DNA of 64,000 nt, taken from contig JADGDG010000002.1 in NCBI GenBank assembly GCA_016744995.1, forward strand, positions 62,001 through 126,000. The letters run 5' to 3'. The first letter of the stretch is position 1. Each line of letters begins with the position of its first letter. Under the pieces are notes generated by a model. It saw only the letters and a list, made by a program, of their open reading frames with translations, was not told the origin of the DNA and did not search any database. This DNA is from Gammaproteobacteria bacterium (GTDB lineage: Bacteria > Pseudomonadota > Gammaproteobacteria > GRL18). Below, in pieces: positions 46,003-55,861 of the stretch. The position numbers were made by a program, and so were the translations under genes.

Positions 46003-46626
46003 TTATTCATCATCTGTACGTGTAACATTATCAATAAACTGAATGATTTTTTGTCTGTCTTTCTTACCCCTGGAGGCTTCTACTCCGCCACTGACATCAA
46101 CGGCATAGGGTTTTACCTGCCGAATTGCCTGTGCAATATTTTCAGGAACCAACCCCCCTGCAAGAATAATAGGGAGATTAAGATCATGAGGAACTTTATC
46201 CCAATTGAATATTTCACCTGTGCCGCCCGGGATCCCTTTTTTGTAGGTATCAAGCAGCAATCCTCTGGCACTGGCAAATTCATTTTGCACCGAATATAAA
46301 TCAACTCCTTCCTTCATCCGCACCGCTTTAATATAAGGGCGGTTAAATGAGGCACAAAAATCAGCTGGTTCATTGCCATGAAACTGAATGATATCAATAG
46401 AAACCTGTTCAATTACGGTTTCTACTTCTTGTCTTTCAGCATCAACAAACAAGGCCACACTCGTCGTAAAAGGCGGTAGCGATTTTACAATATCAGCGGC
46501 TTGCTCAATCGACACATATCGAGGACTGGGTGCATAAAAAACCAAACCGATGGCATTCGCACCAGAATCACAAGCAATTTTGGCATCATCACATGAGGTG
46601 ATGCCGCAAATCTTAATCTGGGTCAT
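46003..46626 (-). CDS. trpF: Phosphoribosylanthranilate isomerase
   Basis: TrpF isomerises phosphoribosylanthranilate in tryptophan synthesis. The 207-residue single-domain enzyme has KICGITSCDDA at the start with the catalytic Cys, QFHGNEPADFC, ILAGGLVPENI and the catalytic Asp region VDVSGGVEASRGKKD. It is the first gene of trpF-trpB-trpA-accD-folC. Upstream, where Pseudomonas has truA and fimV, the window has the soxXA genes instead. Confidence 0.97.
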   Translation of the reverse strand: MTQIKICGITSCDDAKIACDSGANAIGLVFYAPSPRYVSIEQAADIVKSLPPFTTSVALFVDAERQEVETVIEQVSIDIIQFHGNEPADFCASFNRPYIKAVRMKEGVDLYSVQNEFASARGLLLDTYKKGIPGGTGEIFNWDKVPHDLNLPIILAGGLVPENIAQAIRQVKPYAVDVSGGVEASRGKKDRQKIIQFIDNVTRTDDE

Positions 46627-46820
46627 TTTCTATGTTAATGTAAGATTTTAAACACGAAATTATCCCATATTTTAGTATTATTTCCTATAGAATACATAAC
46701 ATTCTGGTAAATGATGTCTTATAATCCTGAATATGTCAGTTGATTGTACTGATTTTTTCAGAATTATTATTAAAATTCATACATAATCAATTTTAATCAA
46801 ACCTTTTTATTGCTATTTCA

Positions 46821-47303
46821 ATGATATTTAAAGAAAAAACATTCACTCTCTTCAGTCTAATCATGCTCATCTTTTATATAAACAATTTAGCGGCTGAGGA
46901 CATAGCACGTTATGAAGTAACGGGGAATTCTATTATAAAGCCATTAAATGATCTAACGGGTAAGCCTGAACGAGGACAAGAATTATTTCGTGATCAGAAC
47001 AAAGGCAACTGTCTCGCATGTCATCGGTTATCCACTCTAAACGATAGCTTTCAGGGAAATATCGGCCCGTTACTCGATAATGTCACACTCAGATTAACTG
47101 AAGCTCAAATCCGTTTACGTATCGCTGATATGAAACAGGTTAATCCTTATTCTATTATGCCTGGCTTTTACCGTTCGCCTGAGCGAATTAACCGTATCTC
47201 TCCTTTATATGAAGGCTCTACTATTTTAACAGCTCAAGAGGTTGAGGACATTGTCTCATACCTGGTATCACTCAATTTAAAATCATCAGGTGAATACAAA
47301 TGA
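46821..47303 (+). CDS. soxX: Sulfur oxidation c-type cytochrome SoxX
   Basis: SoxX is the monoheme subunit of SoxXA, the periplasmic cytochrome that oxidatively joins thiosulfate to SoxY. The 160-residue protein has a signal peptide (cleavage near LAAE, about residue 25), one heme-binding motif CLACH at residues 64-68 and a likely axial Met113 in SIMPGFYR. The end, with ILTAQEVEDIVSYLVSL, is the usual cytochrome c helix. It overlaps soxA by 4 bases, so both are coupled. Confidence 0.93.
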   Translation: MIFKEKTFTLFSLIMLIFYINNLAAEDIARYEVTGNSIIKPLNDLTGKPERGQELFRDQNKGNCLACHRLSTLNDSFQGNIGPLLDNVTLRLTEAQIRLRIADMKQVNPYSIMPGFYRSPERINRISPLYEGSTILTAQEVEDIVSYLVSLNLKSSGEYK

Positions 47304-48082
47304 AGCCTTTTAATTTATCACTTTTTCAGTTTCTACTCCTGTTTATTGTCTGCCTGCTTTTAATCTCTTCCCCATTAAAAGCAGAACTCATCTCAGGTTA
47401 TGATTTTTTGAGCAATCAGGCTAAAGAAATGCAGAATGATGATTTTCAAAATCCGGGTTATGCAATGATTGAACAAGGTCTCACTACATATAATCGTAAG
47501 GGTGAAAATGACAAACTATGCAGTCAATGTCATGGTGAAAATGGTGATAAATTCATTCCTGAAAGTATTGCTCAGTTTCCTAAATTTCATAAAATTCTAA
47601 AAAGGCCCGTCACTCTCAGAGATCAGATACAATTATGCTGGGGAAAACGCCTGGATAATTTTCCTTTACTCTATGATGACACGGACTTACTGGCTCTGGA
47701 AACAATGATACGAAACAAGGCCTATGGTGAAGAAGTCAATGTTAATATCAGCGGAAACATGCAGCCCTATTATGATGCAGGGAAAAAGTTTTATCTCACT
47801 CGTTTTGGCCAAATGGACATGAATTGTGCCCAATGTCATGATATTTATACTGGGAAAATGCTGCGCGGCCAAAAATTATCACAGGGGCATACCAATGGAT
47901 TTCCTTTATTTCGCCTTGAATCTCAAAAAATGGTCAATTTACCCCAACGACTGCGAGAGTGTTTTCGCTCATTACGAGCCGAAACTTTTGCGCAGGATTC
48001 TGATGAGTTTCGGAACCTTGAAATCTATCTTAACGCTCGAGGCAACGGCTTAAAAATAGAAACACCAGCTATTCGCTATTAG
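47300..48082 (+). CDS. soxA: Sulfur oxidation c-type cytochrome SoxA (diheme)
   Basis: SoxA is the catalytic subunit of SoxXA. The 260-residue protein has a signal peptide (about residues 1-28) and two heme motifs, CSQCH at 74-78 and CAQCH at 176-180. Cys113 is the likely axial ligand of heme 1. Cys221 (RECFRSLRAE) matches the active-site cysteine that is found as a persulfide in known SoxA proteins. The gene is complete and should make a diheme SoxA. No soxY, soxZ, soxB or soxK is nearby, so the rest of the system must be elsewhere. Confidence 0.94.
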   Translation: MKPFNLSLFQFLLLFIVCLLLISSPLKAELISGYDFLSNQAKEMQNDDFQNPGYAMIEQGLTTYNRKGENDKLCSQCHGENGDKFIPESIAQFPKFHKILKRPVTLRDQIQLCWGKRLDNFPLLYDDTDLLALETMIRNKAYGEEVNVNISGNMQPYYDAGKKFYLTRFGQMDMNCAQCHDIYTGKMLRGQKLSQGHTNGFPLFRLESQKMVNLPQRLRECFRSLRAETFAQDSDEFRNLEIYLNARGNGLKIETPAIRY

Positions 48083-48123
48083 ATCGATGAAGCACTATAG
48101 GTCATCTTCGGCCCTGCGCATTA

Positions 48124-49101
48124 TTACTCCACTTTTTTAAATATAACGCTATCAGGATAAAAAGTCATCCAGGCAAACCAGAAGGATGTCACGATTGGTA
48201 TCTCATTATTATTTTTATCCAATATTTTTCCAGTACGGTTTTTTGCATCAAAAATAATGGTTAACTCTTTTCCAGAAAAGATGTCTTTATAAGGAGATTC
48301 TACTTTTGCAAGCTCCGCAAAGGGATAAGCTTTAGTTTTTCCTGAAATTTTAAGACCAAGAACATATTCTTTTGGATGATAGTCTGAGTTAAGCTGGCTT
48401 ACAGGAAAATATAGTGATTTACTCTTATCATAGTCACCATAGGGTGTTTGAGAATAATTTCGTTGATAACCCGTCTTTTCAGATAAAACCAGAGTATCAT
48501 GATGTTCATTTTTCCATGCTTTCCAGGTGGTATGATTTAGAGGAAGCATCTCCAGTTCATAGCCTTTCATTGGACCGCTGATGGCTTTTGATAATAATTG
48601 TGACCACAGAGAATTGGATTCTCTATCATAAAGCAGGACATCACTATTATAAAGCAAACCCGAAACACCAAAGCTTGTGTTGTGGCCATTCAAGCTGGCA
48701 GAATAAGCCACTCCACTGCCGCATAATGGACAATAAGTAATTACCACTGCCTTTGTTTTATGCAATGTATTAGCAAAGGTATCATTCACAATTTCATGAT
48801 AGTTCAAAATATTAACAGGATAAGCTTTGGCAATACCATTAATTTCTAAAGCAAGCACTCTGGAATCATCGGAAAGGAAATCAGCCTGTTTTGCAGTGAT
48901 AAAAACGGGAGCATCAATGGCAGGAATACCATCTTTAGCTGGTCCACCATGGTGGATTTCACTACTGTTAATAAGAGCATCTGAGAGATCAAAGCCATTA
49001 TTTTTAAAAAAAGCTGAAGCAATTTGATCTTTTAAAACAAGACTAATAATAATGAGGTATACTGGATATAAGATCAGGCTCCTGATTTTTATTTTTTTCA
49101 T
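48124..49101 (-). CDS. DUF3179 domain-containing protein
   Basis: This 325-residue protein begins with a signal anchor (about residues 8-24). It has the DUF3179 hallmarks: VLALEINGIAKAYPVNILNYHEIVN and the CPLCGSG cysteine motif (VVITYCPLCGSGVAYS). The later LVLSEKTGYQRNYS and KISGKTKAYPFAELA segments also fit. The family is periplasmic or membrane-bound and of unknown function. It is convergent with soxA; a link to sulfur oxidation is possible but unproven. Confidence 0.85.
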   Translation of the reverse strand: MKKIKIRSLILYPVYLIIISLVLKDQIASAFFKNNGFDLSDALINSSEIHHGGPAKDGIPAIDAPVFITAKQADFLSDDSRVLALEINGIAKAYPVNILNYHEIVNDTFANTLHKTKAVVITYCPLCGSGVAYSASLNGHNTSFGVSGLLYNSDVLLYDRESNSLWSQLLSKAISGPMKGYELEMLPLNHTTWKAWKNEHHDTLVLSEKTGYQRNYSQTPYGDYDKSKSLYFPVSQLNSDYHPKEYVLGLKISGKTKAYPFAELAKVESPYKDIFSGKELTIIFDAKNRTGKILDKNNNEIPIVTSFWFAWMTFYPDSVIFKKVE

Positions 49102-49233
49102 AGTTTATTCCCAGCCATTTACCATACAGACCTGAGAACAGGATAAATGCTTTCAAACATTGCCTGAGGTAAAGCAACATTATTTTCCTATAAAATAGGA
49201 CCTGTTATTTACTTACGATATAAATTAAAAATA

Positions 49234-50016
49234 TTAATCCGTTAAGCTGATAGAATTTTTATAATAATAAAAATAGTCCACTACAACTGACAGGCGCTCA
49301 ATCACAACAGAAGTAATATGTGTTTTTCCATCCACTAAATCTTCTAAAAATTCAATCACCGTATGTGAAAAATACTTCAAATGAGCCGCCTGCATCATTT
49401 CTGAAAGATGTTTGATTAAGTGGATAGATAATTTAAAATTAATCAAACCTTCTATATCATCCGGGTTGTTATGAATTATAGCTTGCTGAGTGTTTAACTT
49501 TGAAATTAACAGTTCAAATTCATCGATAAAAACCGTTAAGTTATCACTAGCTATTAACTGCTGAAATTCATCTTCAAGGTTAGTGGCTGTTGAGGTATTT
49601 TTGAATAGCTCATGCCATAAGTTAACATTGTCACATTGAGTCAGGTAGTTAAACGCATGAGTTCTGGACGCAATGGATTGGACATGAAAATTTATAATAT
49701 CTTCAGAGGTATGGAAAGGATCACCCGAGGAGCTATCAGCTCCTGTCGTGCAATGAGATGCAGAGTCTGAGCCCCCCTCATTTCCATGCAAATGCCTGCA
49801 ATTTATTTTGCCATTATTACCAGCCTGAGGATTGATAAATTTATAAATATCCACTTCTTCAAAAGCAAAGTGTTTTTGTAAATTATTTGAATATGAGCCT
49901 GGCTGCTCTGTAAGAATGACGCCAGATAAGATTTGTTTAAGTTGAAGGCTAGCGATAGATAGCCCTGAGCTGCAATAACAACTTTCATCTCTAAAAAATT
50001 CTTCCTGAAAATTCAT
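49234..50016 (-). CDS. Protein of unknown function with Cys/His-rich N-terminus and helical C-terminus
   Basis: I do not recognise this 260-residue protein. The N-terminal third holds a CYC pair (residues 13-15) and a CRHLHGNEGG segment with another Cys soon after (SASHCTT). The rest looks helical, and the C-terminal 110 residues vaguely recall a histidine-phosphotransfer or hemerythrin-like bundle, with no intact motif for either. No signal peptide or membrane segment is seen. It stands alone between the DUF3179 and MFS genes. Confidence 0.5.
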   Translation of the reverse strand: MNFQEEFFRDESCYCSSGLSIASLQLKQILSGVILTEQPGSYSNNLQKHFAFEEVDIYKFINPQAGNNGKINCRHLHGNEGGSDSASHCTTGADSSSGDPFHTSEDIINFHVQSIASRTHAFNYLTQCDNVNLWHELFKNTSTATNLEDEFQQLIASDNLTVFIDEFELLISKLNTQQAIIHNNPDDIEGLINFKLSIHLIKHLSEMMQAAHLKYFSHTVIEFLEDLVDGKTHITSVVIERLSVVVDYFYYYKNSISLTD

Positions 50017-50124
50017 AAATACTTTGACTTCTTGTCATTAAATTGATAATTAGTCGCTAATATATCAAATTAATGCACTTACGAGTATAAAGAATTTCCT
50101 ACATAAAGTGATTATTTTATAGTA

Positions 50125-51267
50125 TTAGTTCTTTTCAGTGTATTTCCAGGAAATTAGAAAAGCAAAAAAAGAAATAATTGCAGCAATGGTAAATGTCATA
50201 CTAGCACCACTATTTTCCCATAAGTAACCACCGTAAAGGCTTCCTATCGCACCACCCAGACCAAAACTTATACTGCTATAAAGTGCCTGCCCTTTGCCTT
50301 GATTTTTACCCCTGAAATATTTATGGATATAGGCAATAGCCACAGCATGGTAAACTCCGAAGGTACTTGCATGAAATATCTGAGCAAAAATAGTAATGTA
50401 GAAATTATCGATAAAATAACCGACTAACAGCCATCTCAAAGAGCCTGAAAACAAACTGGCCAGCAAAAGAGTTCTTAAGCCAAATTGTTTAACAAGCCAG
50501 GGCATCAGAGCAAAGGCAATAACCTCTGACAGCACACCAATTGCCCATAGAATTCCTATCCATGATTTTCCGTAACCATTTGATTCTGCATAAATTGTAT
50601 AGAATGTATAATAAGGACCATGACTAGCCTGAACCAAGAGACAGGCCAATAATAAGGCTAGAATATGTTTGTTCTTTAATATTTTTAGTATTGACAGGTG
50701 TCCCTGTTGATGACGGATCCCGGAATGATCAACAACGAGGAATGTAGAAATAACAATGCCTGACAACATTATAATCACCACAACAGGTACATCTGAAATA
50801 GCAATCCAGTTGAATAATATGCCGACACTGGTGACTGAGAAAACAAATCCCAAAGAACCCCAGATGCGGATCCAGCTATATTGATGCTCGTTGTTTTCCA
50901 GATGGTTGAAAGTCAGTGCTTCAAATTGGGGTAATATTGCATTCCAGAAAAAACTGAAAACAAATAGCACAAGAAACAACCACCAATAGCTCTGAGCCAG
51001 AAAAATTCCAGCATAAGCAAGTGCTGCCAATACCGCACCCAGTCGAATTATAAAAAGACGATTGCCCTTATGATCAGCAATCCACCCCCATAAATAAGGC
51101 GCAATAATTTTAGTGCCCATGATAACGGCCATTAACTGGCCGATTTCAATAGCACTATAACCGGAATCAGACAGGTAGGGTCCAAAATATGGAATGAAGG
51201 CGCCAAGAGTGGCAAAATAAAACCAGTAAAAACTGGAAAGGCGCCAATAGGGTACTTGTTTTATCAA
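50125..51267 (-). CDS. MFS transporter
   Basis: This is a 380-residue major facilitator transporter of the inner membrane, with about 12 hydrophobic segments. The N-terminal half has GYSAIEIGQLMAVIMGTKIIAPYLWGWIADHKGNR, including the loop motif between helices 2 and 3. The overall layout (RLSSFYWFYFATLGAFIPYFGPYL at the start) resembles the HcaT/LacY-like group. Its substrate is unknown. It follows aroC by 5 bases, as in Pseudomonas, where an MFS gene also sits beside aroC. Confidence 0.9.
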   Translation of the reverse strand: MIKQVPYWRLSSFYWFYFATLGAFIPYFGPYLSDSGYSAIEIGQLMAVIMGTKIIAPYLWGWIADHKGNRLFIIRLGAVLAALAYAGIFLAQSYWWLFLVLFVFSFFWNAILPQFEALTFNHLENNEHQYSWIRIWGSLGFVFSVTSVGILFNWIAISDVPVVVIIMLSGIVISTFLVVDHSGIRHQQGHLSILKILKNKHILALLLACLLVQASHGPYYTFYTIYAESNGYGKSWIGILWAIGVLSEVIAFALMPWLVKQFGLRTLLLASLFSGSLRWLLVGYFIDNFYITIFAQIFHASTFGVYHAVAIAYIHKYFRGKNQGKGQALYSSISFGLGGAIGSLYGGYLWENSGASMTFTIAAIISFFAFLISWKYTEKN

Positions 51268-51272
51268 AATAA

Positions 51273-52403
51273 CTAGTTGTTTTTCTCGGCAGGAACGCTA
51301 GCAGGTATCACAGGGGTTTGCGACTGGACATTTGAATTTTGTGCTTTATGACGCATCATGTGATCCAGTAAAGTGATTGCCAACATAGCTTCAGCAATAG
51401 GTGTCGCCCTGATACCTACACAGGGATCATGGCGTCCTTTGGTCACAACTTCAATGGGCTTGCCGTCTAAATCAACACTTTGACCAGGTAAATGCAGGCT
51501 TGATGTTGGTTTTAAAGCAATATGAACACTGATATCCTGCCCAGAGGAAATTCCCCCCAGTATTCCGCCAGCATGGTTAGATAAAAAACCCTCGGGTGTA
51601 ATTTCATCACGATGTTCTGTGCCTTTTTGCTCAATACAATCAAAACCGGCACCAATTTCAATCCCTTTTACCGCATTAATACTCATCATGGCATGAGCAA
51701 TATCGGCATCCAGACGATCAAAAATAGGTTCTCCCAAACCAGGGGGCATTCCGCTAGCCACCACAGAAATTCTGGCGCCAATAGAATTACCTTCTTTGCG
51801 CAGTGCATCCATATAGTTTTCCATCGCTTCGACCTGAGTTTCATCAGGTGAAAAAAATGGATTATTATTCACTGTATCCCAGTTAAAATTTATCTCACCT
51901 GGTTTGGCCGTTTTTATAGGGCCCAATTGTGATAAATAACCACGGATCTCAATACCATGAACATCTTTTAAGTATTTTTTCGCAATTCCACCTGCAGCAA
52001 CACGTGATGCAGTTTCACGGGCAGATGAACGCCCTCCCCCACGATAGTCGCGAAAACCATATTTTTGTTGATAGGTATAATCAGCATGGCCAGGACGAAA
52101 GGTATTTTTTATATTGCCATAATCCTTTGATCGTTGATCATTATTATGGATAAGTAGTGAGATAGGTGTACCCGTTGTTTTTCCTTCAAAAATACCTGAA
52201 AGAATATGAACCTCATCATCTTCACGTCGTTGCGTAGTATGCCTGGAAGATCCAGGCTTGCGGCGATCGAGATCAAATTGCAAATCAGCCTCACTGAGCT
52301 CTAATCCCGGCGGGCAACCATCAACAATACAGCCAATGGCCTTACCATGACTTTCACCAAAAGATGTGACAACAAAGAGTTTTCCAAAAGAATTTCCAGA
52401 CAT
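51273..52403 (-). CDS. aroC: Chorismate synthase
   Basis: AroC makes chorismate, the branch point of aromatic synthesis, using reduced FMN. The 376-residue protein has the signature [18 protein letters not shown] near the N-terminus, [17 protein letters not shown] and the C-terminal [18 protein letters not shown]. Normal length. It is followed by the MFS gene. A two-component pair separates it from prmB, its common neighbour. Confidence 0.97.
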   Translation of the reverse strand: MSGNSFGKLFVVTSFGESHGKAIGCIVDGCPPGLELSEADLQFDLDRRKPGSSRHTTQRREDDEVHILSGIFEGKTTGTPISLLIHNNDQRSKDYGNIKNTFRPGHADYTYQQKYGFRDYRGGGRSSARETASRVAAGGIAKKYLKDVHGIEIRGYLSQLGPIKTAKPGEINFNWDTVNNNPFFSPDETQVEAMENYMDALRKEGNSIGARISVVASGMPPGLGEPIFDRLDADIAHAMMSINAVKGIEIGAGFDCIEQKGTEHRDEITPEGFLSNHAGGILGGISSGQDISVHIALKPTSSLHLPGQSVDLDGKPIEVVTKGRHDPCVGIRATPIAEAMLAITLLDHMMRHKAQNSNVQSQTPVIPASVPAEKNN

Positions 52404-52571
52404 AGTTATTTTATCGTTTGTAAGTTAATATGTTTTTTTATTGTAGCAACAAATGGGTTTCTTCACAAAAATATCAACAAACTTAAATACCTGTAGGCGA
52501 TGTGATTTTAGCTCGCTATAATAAAACTGCATACCAACAACAGAGATATTTAACAGGATATTAAAAATACT

Positions 52572-53246
52572 ATGCGTGTGTTAATTATTGAAGATGAACT
52601 CCAGCTTCAAAAACAAATTGCAACTCGATTAGAAACTGATAATTTTGTTGTCGACACTACCGGCAATGGCAAAGAAGGTCTTTTTTTTGCCACAGAATAT
52701 CCTGTCGATATTGCCATCATTGATATTGGTTTACCTGAAATGTCCGGCATTGAAATTATCAAACATCTGAGAAAAGAAGGTAACAAACTCCCGATATTGA
52801 TCCTCACGGCCCGCAGTCGCTGGCAGGATAAGGTAGAAGGACTTGAAGCAGGTGCTGATGATTATCTGGTGAAGCCATTTCAGATGGAAGAGCTTCTTGC
52901 CCGCATTAATGCTCTGCTGCGAAGAGCCTCCAATAGCAGCTGTCAACAAATTTGCTTTGGCCCTATCTGTGTAACCCCGGACAGTCAACAGGCCTCTCTC
53001 CATAATGAGCTGCTGGAATTAACAGAATTCGAATATAAAATCCTTGAATATTTGATGCGCCGGCATGCAAAAGTCATAGCCAAATCAGAACTATCTGATT
53101 ATTTATATCCTCATGATGAAGATCGTGATAGTAATGTCATTGAGGTTATTATGGGGCGCTTAAGAAAAAAACTGGATCCTGAGGGAAATATTAAACCCAT
53201 TGAAACCATTCGAGGCCGGGGTTATTGTTTTAACCTTAAAGAATAA
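52572..53246 (+). CDS. PhoP-like response regulator
   Basis: This is an OmpR/PhoB-type response regulator of 224 residues. The receiver has the acidic pair ED and phospho-acceptor D51 (IIDIGLP), with the SRWQDKVEGLEAGADDYLVKPF segment that resembles PhoP. The winged-helix DNA-binding domain occupies about 128-224 and ends with VIMGRLRKKLD and IETIRGRGYCF. A TATAAT-like -10 box lies about 50 bases upstream of the start, but no clear -35 is seen. It is paired with the histidine kinase after 14 bases. Confidence 0.92.
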   Translation: MRVLIIEDELQLQKQIATRLETDNFVVDTTGNGKEGLFFATEYPVDIAIIDIGLPEMSGIEIIKHLRKEGNKLPILILTARSRWQDKVEGLEAGADDYLVKPFQMEELLARINALLRRASNSSCQQICFGPICVTPDSQQASLHNELLELTEFEYKILEYLMRRHAKVIAKSELSDYLYPHDEDRDSNVIEVIMGRLRKKLDPEGNIKPIETIRGRGYCFNLKE

Positions 53247-53260
53247 AAAACTCTATAAAA

Positions 53261-54649
53261 ATGAATCCTATTATTAAATTCACCTCAATTAATAGCCGAA
53301 TCATACTAGGCGCTGTCATTATTGTCGGTAGTTTCATGTTACTCACTGGATTAACCCTGAGTAAAACATTTTACAATAGTGCTTATTCTTCCCTGGAAGA
53401 TCGTATGACTGGACAGGTGTATCTATTAATGGCTGATCGTGATATTACAGAACCCATCCTTTCAGGTAGTCATGCCACTGATCATCTGAAACGTCAATTG
53501 GCCAATCGTAGTGTCTACTCACAATTATCTGGTTATATTACTCAGGCTGATGGCACGGTTCTCTGGCTGTCTGATCCAGATATCGAAACAACGCTGCCTC
53601 CAGCTCTGGCACTAAAAAATGGGAAAAAAGAACATGGAAGAAAGATTTTTCAGAAATATAAAGTCAATGGAATCCCCTATATCGGCCTGAGTATTCCGAT
53701 CTTCTGGGATTTTAAAAATCCAAGATTTCCTTTGATTTATCATATCAGCGATAATCTAACCCTGCTCAATAATAAAATTTCCGATTATCAATACAGTCTA
53801 TGGTCAAACTTGCTGCTAATGTCCATTATACTATTTATTAGCCTGTATCTCATTTTACGCTGGGGACTGAAACCTTTAAGAGAGGTCGAACAGGAAATTA
53901 AAGCCGTTGAACAGGGAGAACAGGAACAGCTGGAAAAACAATATCCTGACGAAATCGCTCCACTTACGGAAAATATTAACCAATTAATACAATATGAAAG
54001 GCAACAACAACTGCGCTATCAAAATGCTCTGGCTGATCTGGCCCATAGCCTTAAAACACCTCTGGCCATAATAAAGGGACAAAACTCTAATACAGAATAC
54101 TCTCACTCACTTGATCAGGAAACAATTAAGAACATTAACAATGCGGTTGATCGGATGAATTCAATTATTGAATATCAACTACAAAGAGCCAGCAGCAATA
54201 CCCCCTCACCTCATATTCAATATCTTAAACTGGAACCAGTGACACAAATCCTGCTAGACAGTATGAAAAAAATATATCGTGATAAAGCAATTGACTACCA
54301 TATTTGTATAGAACAAAATCTTCAGTTTAAAATCGATGAGGGCGATTTTATGGAAATCTTGGGAAACCTGCTAGATAACGCCTGTAAATGGTGTCAGCAA
54401 CAAGTAAGTTTAAATGTTTTCTTACAAAACAAACACCTTCATATAATGATCTCTGACGATGGTCCAGGTATTGCTTCAGAAATGCTCAGCGATATTACTA
54501 AGCGAGGAGTCAGAATCGATGAATTGACACCGGGGCATGGTGTTGGACTGGCCATCGTCAAAGATATAGTTAATGTCTATAGCGGTATAATAAACTTTAA
54601 TTCAACAGCAACCGGCAGTTTGGAGGTCAGTATTATTTTTCCAATCTAG
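53261..54649 (+). CDS. PhoQ-like sensor histidine kinase
   Basis: This 462-residue kinase has two transmembrane helices (about residues 13-33 and 182-200) that flank a periplasmic sensor domain of about 150 residues. A HAMP-like linker follows, then a dimerisation domain with the phospho-acceptor H262 in DLAHSLKTPLAIIKG. The ATPase domain has the N box LDNACKWC and DDGPGI and HGVGLAIVKD motifs. The histidine-box wording and the partner regulator resemble PhoQ-PhoP, but the signal cannot be predicted. Confidence 0.92.
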   Translation: MNPIIKFTSINSRIILGAVIIVGSFMLLTGLTLSKTFYNSAYSSLEDRMTGQVYLLMADRDITEPILSGSHATDHLKRQLANRSVYSQLSGYITQADGTVLWLSDPDIETTLPPALALKNGKKEHGRKIFQKYKVNGIPYIGLSIPIFWDFKNPRFPLIYHISDNLTLLNNKISDYQYSLWSNLLLMSIILFISLYLILRWGLKPLREVEQEIKAVEQGEQEQLEKQYPDEIAPLTENINQLIQYERQQQLRYQNALADLAHSLKTPLAIIKGQNSNTEYSHSLDQETIKNINNAVDRMNSIIEYQLQRASSNTPSPHIQYLKLEPVTQILLDSMKKIYRDKAIDYHICIEQNLQFKIDEGDFMEILGNLLDNACKWCQQQVSLNVFLQNKHLHIMISDDGPGIASEMLSDITKRGVRIDELTPGHGVGLAIVKDIVNVYSGIINFNSTATGSLEVSIIFPI

Positions 54650-54689
54650 GATCATGAAAAAAGCGCTGTATAATACCAACAGGTCAAGC

Positions 54690-55610
54690 TTATTTAAAAT
54701 ATTCATCCAGTTGATCTTTGGTCAGTAAAAAGATGCCATGGCCGCCATGTTCAAATTCAAGCCAGTAAAATGGTAGATCTGGATAATGCATTTGCAAGGC
54801 AAATTCACTATTGCCCACTTCAATAATTAATATTCCCCCACTTAAAAGGTGTTCAGACGCCTGCTCCAACATTGGAATTACCAGTTCAAGACCATCCTCC
54901 CCTGCTGCAAGTCCAACTTCAGGTTCACTGAGATATTCAACAGGCAGACAGGCCATATCCTCCGCATCAACATAAGGAGGGTTGGATACAATAATATCGT
55001 ATTGTTTTCCCTTCAAATTACTGAACAAATCAGACTGGATAATATTAACCCGATCGACGAGTTCATGTTTTTCAATATTCTGCAAAGCAACATCCAGTGC
55101 ATCTTCTGAAATATCTACCGCATCAACTTCAGCATCTGGAAAATAATAAGCATTAGCAATTGCAATGCAACCACTTCCAGTACATAGATCGAGTATTTGA
55201 TGAACTTTTGTTTCATCAACCCACGGCTCATAATGATTTTGAATCAGTTCTGCAATGGGAGAGCGTGGCACCAGTACCCTTTCATCAACATAAAATGAAA
55301 GTCCGGCAAACCAGGATTCATTGGTTAAATAAGCAGCAGGGATCTTTTCCTTTGCACGGCGAAATATGATGTCGGTGACAGCATGCTTCTCATTATCCGT
55401 CAGTTTAGAGGAGAAATACACAGAATGAGTATCGGGTTCAAGGTTAAGTGTATATAAAACAAGATAGGCTGCTTCATCAATTGCAGTTGAATTCCCATGC
55501 CCGTAAAACAGTTCAGACTGCTTAAAAAGACTTGCTCCAAACCGAATAAAATCCAGAATTGTCTCCAGAGAATCCTGCACAACATCTTTGGTGTAATTAA
55601 TTTTTGTCAT
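54690..55610 (-). CDS. prmB: Ribosomal protein uL3 N5-glutamine methyltransferase
   Basis: PrmB methylates a glutamine of ribosomal protein L3. The 306-residue protein has an N-terminal helical domain, the SAM motif LDLCTGSGCIAIANAYYFPDA and the active-site NPPYVDAEDM motif, with PRSPIAELI before it; the last is specific to PrmB against PrmC. It is convergent with the kinase gene. Confidence 0.95.
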   Translation of the reverse strand: MTKINYTKDVVQDSLETILDFIRFGASLFKQSELFYGHGNSTAIDEAAYLVLYTLNLEPDTHSVYFSSKLTDNEKHAVTDIIFRRAKEKIPAAYLTNESWFAGLSFYVDERVLVPRSPIAELIQNHYEPWVDETKVHQILDLCTGSGCIAIANAYYFPDAEVDAVDISEDALDVALQNIEKHELVDRVNIIQSDLFSNLKGKQYDIIVSNPPYVDAEDMACLPVEYLSEPEVGLAAGEDGLELVIPMLEQASEHLLSGGILIIEVGNSEFALQMHYPDLPFYWLEFEHGGHGIFLLTKDQLDEYFK

Positions 55611-55861
55611 TCTAAAAAAACCTTTAGCCGATAAATCAGGTTAACAAATAAAACACGTAAGTAAATTTTTTACATTGTACTATAAATCAATGATTTTAAA
55701 ATCGATGAATGTTAATTATAAAACACCGGTCAAATTTTCTGCTAAAATAACTGCAGCAGAAAAAAACCAACCGATCAACTTATTGATTTACTTATTAGTT
55801 AGCTCTGCTTTATCTTTTAATTTTTCATGCCTCATAAACATAGGATATTAAAACTAAGCTC

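Noticed and set aside
55735..55760. Possible sigma-54 promoter before prsT
   Set aside because: The GG and GC are separated by 11 bases rather than 10 and the -24 T is missing, so it fails the strict spacing.
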